Source: Turbatrix aceti (Eukaryota > Nematoda > Chromadorea > Rhabditida > Panagrolaimidae). From it: a DNA stretch of 64,000 nt. Position 1 is the stretch's first letter. Each line of letters opens with the position of its first letter. The notes beneath the pieces are model-generated. The model searched no databases. It saw nothing but the letters and a program-made list of their open reading frames with translations, and was not told where the DNA came from. A program made the position numbers and the translations under genes. This document shows, piece after piece, positions 1 through 11,856 of this stretch. The stretch is from contig OZ017766.1 in the NCBI GenBank assembly GCA_963969345.1, forward strand, positions 6,014,001 to 6,078,000. The letters run 5' to 3'.

Positions 1-60
1 AGTTTCAAAAATTTCAACAACGATTTTTTTTCGAATTTCACAATTCGCTGCGAAACTCAC

Positions 61-1169
61 GTCAAAGTAAATGAGATGCCGCTGAAGCCGTTCAAGCACA
101 AACAACGCCTTGTAAGCGACAGCCGCGTTCGCCAATCCTTTGAAATGAGCCCAGAGAGGTCGGTTGCTGCTGTAGATGTAGTACAGAAACTCGGTGAAAG
201 ATTCTCTCGAGCATTCCGTGATCGTGAGCGAGTATTCGTCGTTCAACGGATCGTAGGAGTTTTTCAGGAGCTCAGCTGAAAAATTGGACGTGTCAAAAAA
301 AATCTGAAAATCGAAGGCACTTACCCAAAATCGGCGAATGCAATGCCAAAAGCGATCCATGAGCCCAGAGAGGAGATTCATCGTCGTTGAAATAGATAAC
401 GGTATTTCCATTTCCCTCGTCGAGTTTTGGCAGCACTTCGTAGAACCTATGAACGTAGCGTAGCTGGAGTCTCACGTGGGTGAGTTTGTCGTCGCGGTTG
501 ATGAAGATGATCGGAGGAATACGGTTGCCGAATTGAAAGACATCGTAGTCGACCACACGCAGCGGTCGTTTGTCTTCATCGATGGCTGTCAGGATTCGGA
601 CTTGGGCTTCGAATTTCCATTCCACGTTGGGTTCACGGGCCATGCCGTAGACATGGTATTCCTGGTCTCCATTCTGCAAATTTGAAAATTTTAAACGCAT
701 CAACGAACTTTTTTTTGAGAATCCCAGGTTTGAATGAACAGGTAAACATTTGTGTTTGTTTACGTTCGTTTGCAAACATTTCCATTTTTTTTTTATAGAA
801 AAATGTAATCCCGGCACCACTCACATCTAAAGTGACAAGCCGGATAAAAAAGTTGAGCAACTTGAGTGGAAAACGCAAAAGGCCGGGTTCGTCTTCGACG
901 ACTTCGCCGACGACCTGTCCGTCTTCGTCGGTGCACACGGAGAAAAACAACTTGCTGGGAGGAGCCGCCGGTGATTTCTGAAACTCGACAGCCGACTCGT
1001 TGACAGAAGCAGAATTTAGTTCGATTTCGGCATTGTTTCCCTCAATCGCAGTGTCAAAGTCCTGGAACAAATCTGAATCCAAGAGATCCGTCGCCGTCGA
1101 AGCACTCAATTCCGACAAGTCAATATCGCAATCGAGTTTTCCCTCCGGGGTTATTGCTAAACCTGTCAT
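61..1169 (-). CDS. BTB-domain protein, 3' end outside window
   Basis: Three exons read on the minus strand: 825-1169, 325-673 and 61-275, joined by GT-AG introns in consistent phase. A donor GTGAGT at 55-60 shows that the gene continues left of the window. The first exon is acidic and Ser-rich. The second ends with a BTB/POZ signature (WAHGSLLALHSPIL). The third carries the following helices (ESFTEFLYYIYSSN, then AVAYKALFVLERL), the usual second half of a BTB fold. BTB proteins of this sort in nematodes are often CUL3 adaptors or scaffolds; that role is family knowledge and was not seen here. The start at 1169 is the first ATG in the open frame; an upstream exon is possible. Confidence 0.75.
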
Positions 1170-1454
1170 CGTCGTTTCGCCTTCGAGTGATTGTGCCGTT
1201 CGTTGACAATCGGCCAGCGCGGTTTTATGCCGGCGGAGTATGTTAATCGACAGAGAAGACGACGAGAGAAAAAAAAACCCGGGATAGTGCTTCCCGTGGA
1301 AATCAAAACTTGCCCGGAAAATCGAGACTTGCTTGGAAGACAGGTAAATTTGAATTCTGGGTTTATTAATATTTGATGAATACAAAAAAGTGCAAAAGAT
1401 TCCATCAGAGCAATTCTGGATGCGCACATCGTTATTCACGGTTTTGTAAATGTT

Positions 1455-1535
1455 GTACATCACGGAGGAATCGAACCCAAGACATCGGGCAAGCGTTGAA
1501 AGCGCGAAAAACACTTTCCACCAGTCAACCAATGA
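1455..1535 (-). repeat. tRNA-like Pol III head, possible SINE
   Basis: On the minus strand an A-box-like TGGTTGACTGG (1521-1531) is followed by a B-box GGTTCGATTCC (67-77 of the 1400s, i.e. 1467-1477). No clean cloverleaf can be folded, so this is more likely a tRNA-derived SINE head or tRNA relic than a tRNA gene. The rest of the 1170-1996 interval is AT-rich; I see no gene in it. Confidence 0.35.
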
Positions 1536-1996
1536 AACGCCATATTTACAGTTCCTGACACATTAGCGGATCGTTAAAATACTAAAAAGAATCATATTTT
1601 CACGTATAAATTTCAATGCTTTTGGCGAAAATTTTACTGTATATGGTCTCAACTGGAAAAAAAGAAATTCCCTTTGAGACCCTGTTGCCAAGTTTTTTTT
1701 TGTATTTCTGGCATATTTTCGTTGATTTTAACTTTGTTTTTGACAATTTTGCATGTATTCTCCGTGGAGAATTTGGAATCTGAGATTTCGCTACTCTGGC
1801 TCTGATTCCTATAAAAAATGCAAAATTAGAATAGCTCCCGGTAATCACAGGTAATCGCATTGGAATCATGCTCATTCGTTCACGACCGTGATATGGACTG
1901 TTGGTAGTGAAACACTCATGTCAAGGATATGATATTATTTGATACCCATTTTGGCAAACATCACTCCACACACAAGTCGACGACAGAATCGAAATC

Positions 1997-3221
1997 ATGT
2001 GTATCAGGCGAAAAAAGTTTCAACAGAAACCAAGCAACAACACTCTTGGCCAAACTGGAACAAACGATTTGGCTTCCAAGGATGATTACGGTAGCAAGGT
2101 ACGTTTTACCAAACAAAACAAAAAACATGGCCATAAAATGAAATGTCTTTCAGAGAAGTACCATCGGTGGCATCCATCTGAGGCGTAAGAAGACGCGAAA
2201 AACGATGTCTGCCATGACGCCCCAGCAGCGACGGGAAAACATCGCAGCCGCGCAGAAGGCACTCGGTCACACGCCAAACACGGCCATCGTTGAACGCATC
2301 GCAGAACGCATCAAGATGGCTGAGATGACGGTTGACGACGCCAAAAGCGGTGCGACAAAGAGCGTCGTGAGGGGAGATATTTCGTGGTCTCAAATCCTCA
2401 AATCCAAGAATCGCACCAAGGATGACACACTTGGGCCGTACAATACCGAAGATGACGTCCAGACTGCTGCGAAGGGAACGACGGAGGAAGACCCCGCTGA
2501 AGATAACGAGGAGGCTCCGACTTCGCAGACTTACATGTTCAATGAACAGGAAATTGTCATGGTTGGACACGATATGATTCGTAACATGGATGCCGCTGAT
2601 ATCAAGGATATTGCCGGAGACATGATGGATGTGAGTTTTTGATGGTTTTCGTGGTGGGACTCCATTTTTTGAACTTTCGTGGTGGGAATCTTTTTTTTTT
2701 AATTTCGCGGTAGGACTAGATTTTTTAAATTTCGTGGTGCGACCCTGTTTTTTACATTTTCGTGGTGATACGCGATTTTTTTGTATTTTCGTGGTGGGAC
2801 TCAATTTTTGAATTTGTCCCGTTTTTCAGCTTCAAGAACCTGTCAAATGGGACCCCCTTCTACCGCTCGCTGATCTCAAGTCTCGGGATTGCTTCAACTG
2901 CATAGCTCTTCGCCGCAACACTCTGGTCTCGAATACCATGACTATGCCGACTGATGAGGAGAAAAAGCCGACCTTAAATCAAAGTCGGAAAGTCAAAGGG
3001 TAACGATTTTTTGTATTTTTTTGTAAACGAGTTATCCATTCCCGCATTTTAGTCCAAAGAACTCTCTCACGCACAAAAATGAAATTCAGGATATAGAAAA
3101 ATACCCTAAAAGAGAACTCGATACGACGCAATCGATGAGCGTTCATACCGAGAAGACCAACGAGCAGCCGGCTACTGTTGTGAAATCGGTTCGGACGAAG
3201 AGGTCGAGGAACAGGCCTTGA
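1997..3221 (+). CDS. unrecognised protein with basic C-terminus
   Basis: Four exons fit: 1997-2098, 2154-2630, 2830-2999 and 3053-3221, with GT-AG introns and continuous phase, about 306 aa. I do not recognise the family. The N-terminal part is basic (HLRRKKTRK), followed by a helical, acidic middle (about residues 60-190) and a stretch with CFNCIALRR that could be a small Cys pair. The last 20 residues are Arg/Lys-rich (VRTKRSRNRP). A nuclear or RNA/chromatin role is only a guess from composition. The start at 1997 is chosen because it splices in frame into exon 2; an internal ATG at 2205 is the alternative. Confidence 0.5.
2638..2825 (+). repeat. intronic tandem repeat, about 30-35 bp unit
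   Basis: The intron between the second and third exons of the preceding gene consists of five or six diverged copies of a unit resembling TTTCGTGGTGGGACT followed by a T-rich run. It looks like a local minisatellite expansion. Confidence 0.7.
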
Positions 3222-5326
3222 ACAACATTCTCATAATTTTGATTCATAAAATTTTGTGAGCGTTGCAAGAGAAAAAGATAAAAAAAATGATTACGATGCC
3301 TGCATCCGTCGTTTTGTGACCGACTGTCTGAAGACGTTTCTGTTATCAGTGGACACGTTCGTTCAAGGTAATCGACGCCGCCCCGCTAATGAATGTCTCT
3401 TGGGAAAAACAATATCGGAACTATTACCTGACGCAATCCTTTTAGCCTAAAAATTGTCGGAAAAGTAAGATTTTTTTGAATTTTCGGATGTTATTTTTCT
3501 TCGTTCCGAGACAACGTGAATATGAGTAAATGTTTTTTTTGAATTTTCAGATGTTACTTTTTTTCGTCGCGAGACAACTGATCAGGGATTGGTTTTATTT
3601 TTACTTTTTTGGTGTAATCCAAGGCAAAGTGAGCTTTTCGTGATCCGCGCTGGTCTATTTTCATCGCGGTGACCCCTCCCGAATGAGGGGCAGGCCGGAA
3701 GGATGCGAGACGCACTTTTTTCATTGCACCCGCGCGTCCATCCGAGTGAAAGAATGAATTGCTTGCCGACCGGGGCTGGGCTGGGCTTGTGCACTGCTAC
3801 GCGCTTTCGTTCTTCGTTTCGGACACGCTAGCGCGCGTGTGCTGCTGCTGCAGCGGCAGCAGCGGCGGTTGCGGCGCAGCGCAGAGCGCCCTTGTTGCGA
3901 TGCAGTGTCAAAAGTTGGGTTTTTTTTCCCCGTGTCCTCCTCCTCCTCCTCGTCGCTCCCGGCTCCCGTTAGAAGCGTACGACGACGACAAAAAAATGAA
4001 TGCACCACGTTGTTGTCTTGTGCATCTGTCAGTGTACCAGAGTCATCTTTTTTTTCCCTCCTTCGTTTTTTTGTGTTGTCCTCGTTGAATTGAATGAAGC
4101 TGCGGCTTCCACACGCCAAACTCTCATCCAGCAAACAGTCTCGCTATTGCTTGCTTCTTTGTTGCGCCGGTCCGCCCGCGCACACGCGTATGTTTATGAT
4201 GGCAAACGAGCGAACGAACAAACAATCGTTTTTGCTGTTTTCGTGTGGCAACAAATTTTTCTGAACCCGGTTAAAACTGTTTTTAAACCAATAAAACTGT
4301 TTTGTTTCATGCTAAACAGGCCTATTTTTTGTTTTTCGCTGATTCCTGACCTAAAATCAAGCCTTCAGAGCCCGTCAAGGCCACGTCGATCTCTGTACTG
4401 TTCTCCCCTGTTTTTTTTCCACAGTCTTACCCCATTTTTTTCACCAAGTCGAATGAATTCTCGCTTCGGTCTCCGTCATATTGCCTGTGTTTACTACCCC
4501 CCTCTCCTCCTTCTCCGACGGACAAAACAATGCTGGGCTGTGTTCTGAGATGGTTGGTTGGTTGGGTGCAGAGTAGTAGTCAGTGCAACAACCAACCAAC
4601 CCCAGCCAGCCCCTACGACAGCTATCTTCCCCCCTCCTCGCCCCCTCTCCAATGAACGAACGACGAGAAACGAAACACTGCAGCAGAGTTTGGAGGGCGT
4701 AAAAGATGGAAAGGAGAGCGGACGACCGACACCGACGACGCTGCTCGGTGGTGGTAGTGGTGGTGGCTAGGCTTGACTGACTGAGAGAGAGATGGATCGA
4801 TCACTGCATTGATTTTTGACAAAACTTTTTTTCGTGTGTCCCATCACTCCTGTCATCACCGACATTTTCCTCACCTTAGCCAACTCCTTGGAGGCCTTTT
4901 CCATCGATGTGAAAAAAGCCAAACCCGTTTAGCCTCCAAAAAACGGTGAAAAACAAAAAAATTAGGCATACGTGCAACATGTTATTCGCTTTGACGTGAT
5001 TTTCGTGCCAGGAATCCTTTCCCCTTTCCCATAAATGCACTGCGCTGTTTTTCTCGTCGATTTACGCGTTTTTATGCCTTTTTTTAAGTTAAAAAATGAA
5101 TTGATCTGTTTTCAGGGTATTTTTTTGTCTAACTTTTTGTTAGTAAATTTCTCTATTATCTACTCTTTTTTTGCTATATTTTAACCCGGGTTTTTAAGGT
5201 GAGTTTTTTAATCCTAAAATTGATGGTTTATCGATCGTTTTTTGGTGCTTTTCAGAATAGTTTCTAATTTTTCTTATAATCATCTATAAGAATTTGCTAA
5301 GAAGTAATACAAAAACCAAACAAAAC
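3222..5326. promoter_or_regulatory. upstream region and 5' UTR of the sqd-1-like gene
   Basis: No convincing coding exon lies here. It contains T-rich stretches, a GC-rich block with CAG/GCN runs (3838-3900) and a GGT-rich stretch (4740-4770). A likely untranslated exon ends at the donor AAG/GTGAGT (5199) and resumes after a TTTTCAG acceptor (5256), 71 bases before the start codon. Several open frames in the GC-rich part look like compositional artefacts. Confidence 0.45.
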
Positions 5327-7000
5327 ATGAATCAACAAGACACGATTGTCTCGGACGGCCTTCCACTCATCAACGGCGGCTCTCATGCCAACGGCGGAGA
5401 TAACAACTCCCGCTCCGAACGTGGAAAGAATGAAGATCGGTTCGTTCGTTTTTTGTTATGGCGTTTTTATGAATTTCTCGGGGGGGGGGGGTTCAATTTC
5501 GCTTCGGGACAACTATTTTTTTACGATTTACGATATTTTTTTTAAACTGGGTTTTTCGTATTTTTTAGCAAGATTTTCGTCGGTGGAATTTCGTACGACG
5601 TTACGGACGATGACCTGAGACAGCACTTTGGCAAGTTTGGTCCCGTTGCAACGGCTAACGTAAAGTTTGATCGCATGACCAATCGTAGCCGTGGATTTGC
5701 CTTTGTTGAGTTTGAATCCGTCGAAGCCTGCCAACACGCGCTTGGACAACGCGAGCAGACCATCAAGAACAAGAACGTCGAGGTCAAGCCGGCTAAATCT
5801 CACGAAAACAAGAAGGTCTTTGTCGGTGGCATTCCCACCGATCTTACGGGTGAGTGGGGGATTTTTTGATGGTTGGGGAATTATTTTGGGCTATAAAATG
5901 GAAAAAGTTTATATTTAGCTCAAAAAAATGATTGTTGTCCTAAAAAGTTGGTTTTTGCCCTAAAAAATTGGTTTTTACCCTAAAAATTGGTTTTTACCCT
6001 AAAAATAGATTTTTTTGCAAAAAAACAGATTTTTGACCTAAAAAATATACAAAATATCAATTTTTGTGTAATTTTCAGAAGAAGAACTCCGCGAACACTT
6101 TGAAGAGTTCGGTCGCATCGAGGAAGTCGAATGGCCGACGGATAAGATCACCAAGACGCACCGAAACTTTGCATTCATCGTCTTCGAAGACGAAGCTTCC
6201 GCCGATCGTGCTGCCGCAATGCAAAAGCAGGTCCTCCACTTCCGGGAATGCGATGTCAAGCGTGCCGTACCCCGCAATCGTCGCATCAATCACAACCTGC
6301 CAAACCTCGGCAATTTTCCCGGCCAACTTGGAGGCATGCAGCAACAGCACTGGTACAACCCCGGTCAGTGGGGTCCTATTCCCCACATGCCACCCTACGG
6401 TGGCCCCGGCGGCTGGAACGAATGGGGCTACGGTAATACCGGCATGAACTTTTACGGTAGCGCTCCCGGCGGCCAGTCAGGCCCACAGAGTGGTGCTGGT
6501 GGACCTACCGGTGGTTCTGGATACGGTAACCAGCATGGAAATTGTGAGTTTTGGGGTTTTTTTGTTTTTTTTAGGTATTTTTGTGGTTTTGAGCATTTTT
6601 TCATGTTTTTTGGGTTTTTTTATACTTTTTTATGGGGGAAAACTAAAAACTTCTGGGGATTCCAACTTTTGGGGGACTTCTGGGGTTTACGGTAACCAAC
6701 GTGAAAACTGTTACTACTATATTAGTTTTCATGGGGTTTTGAAACATTTTTTGGGGTTTTAGGCCTGTTTCTTGATTTTTCGGTGCTTTCATTTTATGTT
6801 TTGGGTTTTTTAGGACCTTTTTGTGATTTTAGTGTGTTTTAGTGGTTTTTAGGCTTGTTTCATGTTTTTTTTGGGATTTTTTACGCTTTTTTCATGTTTT
6901 TTTGGATTTTTTTCATGTTATTTTGTATTTTTCAGACAAGTCACCTCGTCCACGCCAGTACGCTGCCTTTGAGGGACAACACGTTGGCAATCAGCACTAA
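5327..7000 (+). CDS. sqd-1: hnRNP A/B-type RNA-binding protein (squid/SQD-1-like)
   Basis: Four exons, 5327-5439, 5569-5849, 6079-6543 and 6936-7000, encode about 307 aa. Two tandem RRMs are plain: the first has RNP2 KIFVGGISY and RNP1 RGFAFVEFE, the second RNP2 KVFVGGIPT and RNP1 RNFAFIVFE. A Gly/Tyr/Gln-rich low-complexity tail follows, and the last exon ends shortly after a YKSPRPRQY segment. The order (short acidic N-terminus, two RRMs, Gly-rich tail) matches the hnRNP A/B group that includes Drosophila squid and C. elegans SQD-1, nuclear RNA-binding proteins in splicing and mRNA localisation. The third intron (6544-6935) is unusually GT-rich. Confidence 0.88.
5925..6055 (+). repeat. intronic short tandem repeat (TTTTTACCCTAAAAA-like)
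   Basis: The second intron of the hnRNP gene holds about six diverged copies of a roughly 20-bp unit resembling GGTTTTTACCCTAAAAATT. It is simple local repetition with no sign of function. Confidence 0.65.
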
Positions 7001-8142
7001 TCAATCGAGAAAGAGGATGTTGATGCCCGATCGATCCATCCATCGACGCGCCGCCTTCCTTCCATCCTTCCTTGCGCTGATTGATTTTCATTTCTATGAT
7101 GATCCATCCATCGCGTTGTTTTTTCACCGCTTCACCGACAGCCTTATCCGATTGGCCTCCAAGCAACTTTTTTTTAATACTCTTTTTCTCTACAAAAATT
7201 AAGTAAGCCCCTCTCCTATCTTTTCCACAAATTATTTTCGACGTTGATTTTGAATTGTTTTTTATTCTGTCTCTCTTTTCATCGTTTTTTTTGCGCTCCA
7301 CTGTTTTTTTTTTCTTCATGCAACATCGGTCGTCGTCCTGCGAAGAAGTTCAGCCGCGTTTGTTTCACCTCTTGATGCACGGGTAGCTTTTGCTAAAAAC
7401 AGAAGAAACCACCGTGTTTCGTTCGGTAAAGTAACGTTAATTTTTTGTTTTCAAAAAAAACAGCAAAATAGGTCCATGTCTCCCCCACAAATTTTTTTGT
7501 TGTTCCTCTTTGCCACCACCGCCGTCGCCGCTCATGTTTTTCCAAGATTCAGGATTTTGTCATTCTCACAGAAAATGTTTTTGTCTGACTGCCCATCCAT
7601 TTTTACCCAAGCGCGCAGGTGCAAAGACAACAAAACTTGCATCAATTGTTGTGTTTTTTTCCTTTCTTTGTTTCTTTTCCACAAGTTTTTTTTTGCTCCA
7701 GGAAATGCCTCGTTTTTTTTCTGATGATTTTATCCGATAGTCAGTCACACCACCCAACTTTTGTATCGGACACGCACAATGACACTGATTATCACACACT
7801 CTTCGTCTTCCCCCCATTTGTACCCCTGCCGCCACACGCAACGCATCCCCACGAGCCCCGTATCCCGGATGTCGTGGGCTGTGGTGAAGATTGTGTCTCT
7901 GTCTGCCTCCTCCTGGCCCCCATTTGATTTTGAAATCATTTTTTTTGGACCCCCTCCCATTTTTTTTAATTGAATTTTTTTGATTTGTTCGTTCTTATTC
8001 GAATGCTATCGGAAACTGTCGGTAAAAATTCGTATGAAGAGGAAATTTGCAAGAAGGTGGGGGCAGTTTGGGAAACGATGAAAGAAGCAAACTGCGAGAG
8101 ATAAAAATTATTCAACGATCAGTTGCGCGAGTATTTTGAGAG
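7001..8142. other. 3' UTR/intergenic, no gene seen
   Basis: This stretch is T- and C-rich with many poly-T runs. Short open frames exist (one starts with a hydrophobic segment near 7476) but none shows splice support or recognisable motifs. The left part is probably the hnRNP 3' UTR and the right part the promoter of the next gene. Confidence 0.5.
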
Positions 8143-9561
8143 ATGGCGGACTCTAAACAGTACGAAAAATTTGGTGAGTTGTTTTTGTTGCGAAAACCAT
8201 GTTGGGGGTTTACGGCAGTGTTGATTGGTTTTTGAAGTTTGGGAAGAAATGATAAAAAAAAATGCTTCCAATGAAATTTTATGGAAAATTTATTTCATTG
8301 GAACGTTCTCGAAACGAAAATCTTTTTATTGAGTTTTTTATTGGAACGTGCCATTTTTTCAACTTTTTGCAAATTCTTTATTCAATTGAATATTTTCCAA
8401 AAAAAACTTTTACGATTAAAAGTTATTATCGCAAAAGGCAGCGCCTGAGGCACGATTCGACAAAATTATGGTCGCCTGAAATCGCCTTTTTGCCATTTTT
8501 GATGATTTTTTGCACATTGTAGCTAAAAAAACTGCGGCATTTTCAATGCTAAAGTACGAATTGACCGACATGATTTTTGATGGCAAATCCGAGAAAAATA
8601 TAAAATATAGGGGTATCACCTTGAAAAATGCCGAAACAAATGTTGCATTGTCAACATTTTTTAAATGCAATTTTCGGCATTTTTCAAAGTGATACCCCTC
8701 TATTTTATATTTTTTTCGGATTCTCCATCAAAAACCACGTCCATCAATTTGTATCCCGGCTTTGAAAATACCGTAGTTTTGTAGCTACAATGTTTCAAAA
8801 ATCGTCAAAAAATGGAAAAAGCGTGATTTTCGGCGATCGTAACTCTGCCAAATCCGGCATAATGCAGTTACATTTTTTTTACAGTAAAAACTTTTCATAG
8901 TAAAATCTGTTTTTTGGAATTGTTGGCCTCTTTGACAACAATGACCTTTTTTCTTTCAGATTTCGGAGGCGTGGCACCACGATCCATAACGACCTTCAAA
9001 GAAACCTCAGAAGATGCCGGTGCCGGCAAAACCGAGGAAAACGAACACCAGTACGAACAACCAATGTGCGGCGTGCCCCGCATCGGTGTTTCTCCGACAG
9101 CCGCCCACAGCGGCGGCACGCCGGTTCTTGTGGTGATGGAAAACGAGTATGCAAGCATCGAGAGTCTCGATTCGAGACAACCCCAATAATGCCCAAAAAA
9201 AACTGTGATTTTTAGGAACTCGCAGAGAAAAAACGACCAACAACCTCCGTTCGTCATAAAAACCGTCCCTCCTCCTCCCCCCGAGCAAGATCTTGAATCG
9301 TCGGCTCTGATACAAAAAAGCGAGGTGACGTCTTCCGAAAGGCCGCAGACGGCCTCCGATGACACGCCGAAGCCGAAGAATCGTCGGAAGAAGAAAAAGG
9401 GCAGAAAGGGAGAGTGTTGTATCGTCGCCGTGCTCATCGTCCTGCCGGTCGCTTTGTCGATCGCGCTCGTCGTAGCCGTCGGAGCAACGACTGAATACAA
9501 GTTCGAGCGATTCACTTTTCAGCCAAATTGCTCGATTGGGCAGAAATTGTCTGGGTCGTAA
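8143..9561 (+). CDS. small single-pass membrane protein, unknown family
   Basis: Three exons, 8143-8173, 8960-9146 and 9216-9561, splice in phase to about 187 aa. There is no signal peptide. A Pro-rich, charged cytosolic-looking region ends in a Lys/Arg cluster (KNRRKKKKGRKGE), directly followed by one hydrophobic helix of about 22 residues (IVAVLIVLPVALSIALVVAV) and a 25-residue tail. The basic cluster before the helix suggests the N-terminus is cytosolic and the C-terminus luminal or external. The 786-bp first intron is largely a palindromic repeat (see 8405). Function unknown. Confidence 0.6.
8405..8902. repeat. palindromic non-autonomous element, copy 1
   Basis: Two arms of about 200 bp are inverted around a centre near 8640. 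They share motifs such as GTAGCTA, TTTTTGATGG and GCCGAAA/TTTCGGC, and the outer end has a TTTTTACAGTAAAA-like sequence. The same arrangement recurs at 10.6, 47.5, 60.4 and 61.5 kb. It lies in the first intron of the membrane-protein gene. Confidence 0.8.
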
Positions 9562-9922
9562 AAAATAGGTTTTTGGAATGACAAATACAAATAAATCAAC
9601 GTTCGAAAAATTATTCGGTGTCGTTTCTTTTCAATGTGACAAATATTTTCGTTGCGAAAGCCAAGTTGGGGTTTACGGTATCGCTGAGAATGATTGCGCG
9701 GTTCTCGAAGCGAAATGTTTTTTCGTTTATGTTTTTCGTCCTATAAAATCAGTTTTTGGGCTAAAAATTTATCAAAAAAATATTTTCGCTTCGAAAACAG
9801 CGCAAATATTCTTCGGAAAAAATCTCGTTTCAAGAATGTCGTCAAAAATTCATTTTTTTCAATGATAAACACAAATCAACGTTCAAAAAAACATCAAAAC
9901 TTGGATATCAAAAAATTATTGC
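9562..9922. other. convergent 3' regions, no gene seen
   Basis: AT-rich sequence between two genes that converge. Nothing beyond probable 3' UTRs is visible. Confidence 0.5.
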
Positions 9923-11535
9923 TCACGTCGACGTCGACGATTCGGCAGGTGGGGCGGAGCTTGGTTCAGGTTCGACGTGTTCACCGACGTCCTCTCCATC
10001 AACCTTCGGCCCATTCGCATCATGAAACTTTCGTTGCGGGATAACAGCGTCAAAAGCCAGCTTCCAGTCGCCGGTTCGTCTCGTGCATGACCAAAATGTC
10101 AAATACGTGATTCACGGTAAGAACGTGTCGCGTCTGAAGCGTCAAAAACTCCCCAATCGGCAGCCTAGCGTGCTGGTAGCCCGCCTCGACGGCTCGGTTG
10201 TAGCAGAAACTGGGGTACCGGTTACGATCGACGATCCCACCGATGACGTAAAACTTGGAACGATCCAGGCGATCAACGACGTTTTCGGATTCAGCGCAGA
10301 GGTAAATGACGTTCGAAGTATCGACATCGGCCGGGAAGTCGGACAAAAACTGGACTGGCCAACGAGGGTTGAATTTGTTCACGGCTTGGGACTCCTGGAA
10401 ACGTTCAAAAAAAGGTAGGCGTAAAATTGATGCGGAAAACAAAAAAACGAACCTCCCAATGGGCCTGATCGATGTTGAAGACGGTCAGCGTGCAGGGATG
10501 GGTCAGGCGGCGGTTCGTCGCGTAGCAGAGCCCAACCTGGTTGTACAGGCTGTTTCTTTCGTCTGGAGTCATTTTCTGAAAAAAATTGTAAAATTATATT
10601 ATATAAAAGTTTTTATTTTTTAAAAAAAATGCACGTTTTCGCCATTTTTGGAACGTTGTAGCTAAAAAATACGGTATTTCAAAAACCGGGATCAACGTGA
10701 TTTTTGATGCAGAAAATTATAAAAATATAGGTTATCACCTTGAAAAATGCCGAAAATTGCATTTAAAAAAATGCCACAATGGCAAAATTTGTTTTTCGGC
10801 ATTTTTCAACGTGAGACCCTTAAATTTTTATATTTTTCTCGGATTCTGCATCAGAAATCACGTCCATCAATTTTTACCCCGGATTTGGAAATTTCGTACT
10901 ATTGTAGCTACAACGTGCCAAAAATAGTCAAAATGGCAAAAACGTGATTTTCCGCGATCGTAACTCTGCCAAATCGTGCCTCATGCAGCTACATTTTACA
11001 ATAAAAATTTTTTGGCAATTTTATGAAAAATTTCTAAAATGAAAAACCGTTTTCCACAAAAAAAAATAAAACCCACGTCATAAAAAGCGAGTTCGATGCC
11101 AATCCTCTGATCGGCGAAATCCTCGCAGATGTCGAAATTCTCGACCGCTCCCTTGGTAGGTTCACCTGCAAGTTTCCGAAGCTTTCGGTTGGCTTTGACT
11201 CGTTCCCGCTCAGCTTTTCTGCGTTCAGGACGCAATTCGAGTCTTTTCAGACGGCGAAGCTGCTTTTTCTGCTGGGTTTTCGACAGCGTGGGAAATTCTT
11301 TCTCCAGAAGCTCCTTTTGGGCCTGGATACGTTCTGCCAGGGTTTTTGTGCCTTCGGGAATCAATACTGCACTCGTAGACGCAGCTGACGCATCGGATGT
11401 CTAAAAGCATAAAAAATAACCTTCTACCAATGAAAAACCATTCCTTACCTCCGAAATCCCAGTCTCACCGTTCTTGATGGCGTCAACGGATTGGGTGGAT
11501 TTATCCTCGGGCAAAAGAGTCGCTGGGTCACTCAT
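9923..11535 (-). CDS. TRM10: TRM10-type tRNA (guanine-9 N1) methyltransferase
   Basis: Four minus-strand exons: 11449-11535, 11077-11400, 10453-10575 and 9923-10394. TRM10/TRMT10A is a SPOUT enzyme that methylates N1 of purine 9 in tRNAs. Seen here: a Lys/Arg-rich helical N-terminal region (RRLKRLELRPERRKAERERV), LCYATNRR, the SPOUT core with YVIGGIVDRNR and ARLPIGEF, and TVNHVFDIL. The expected GDW..AF..VIPQRK block follows, but in the next reading frame: exon 4 has one base too many, near 10060-10075, so the conceptual product stops early. If that base is an error, the protein is about 335 aa and complete. The 501-bp second intron contains palindromic repeat copy 2. Confidence 0.85.
10620..11015. 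repeat. palindromic non-autonomous element, copy 2
   Basis: Same family as 8405-8902, with arms around a centre near 10785. The left end appears shorter than in the other copies. It lies in the second intron of the TRM10 gene. Confidence 0.8.
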
Positions 11536-11856
11536 TTTGAAGCCAGGAAAGTAGAAAGAGTATGAAAAACGAACAAAAAATATTCAACAAACAGTGAAAA
11601 ATTTTCGCGTTGAGAACCCTAAAAAAGACAAATAAGGGTTTTGGCTTCTTCTTGACTTGGCTTCTTCAATTTTTGAATTTACCGTGTTCACTCCAATCAA
11701 TGCATATTATGTTTATTGAAGCATGTTGTCGGGTGTTGTTATCAGTTGTACCCTTGCGGATTACAAGTCACCGATGCTGCGAAAGAAGGAAAGACAGGGC
11801 GGTGGTTGAAAGAGCTTTCATAGAATGACACCCAAATAAATAAACTAAATACAAAA
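11536..11856. promoter_or_regulatory. divergent intergenic between TRM10 and vWA gene A
   Basis: AT-rich. It contains GTTATCAG (a GATA-type core) near 11739. No coding exon is seen. Confidence 0.4.

Noticed and set aside
3721..4548. Several overlapping open frames upstream of the hnRNP gene
   Set aside because: Composition follows GC-rich simple repeats; no splice sites or motifs support translation.
7476..7927. Hydrophobic small open frames that could be secreted peptides
   Set aside because: They fall in T-rich 3' UTR-like DNA, overlap each other in different frames and lack splice context.
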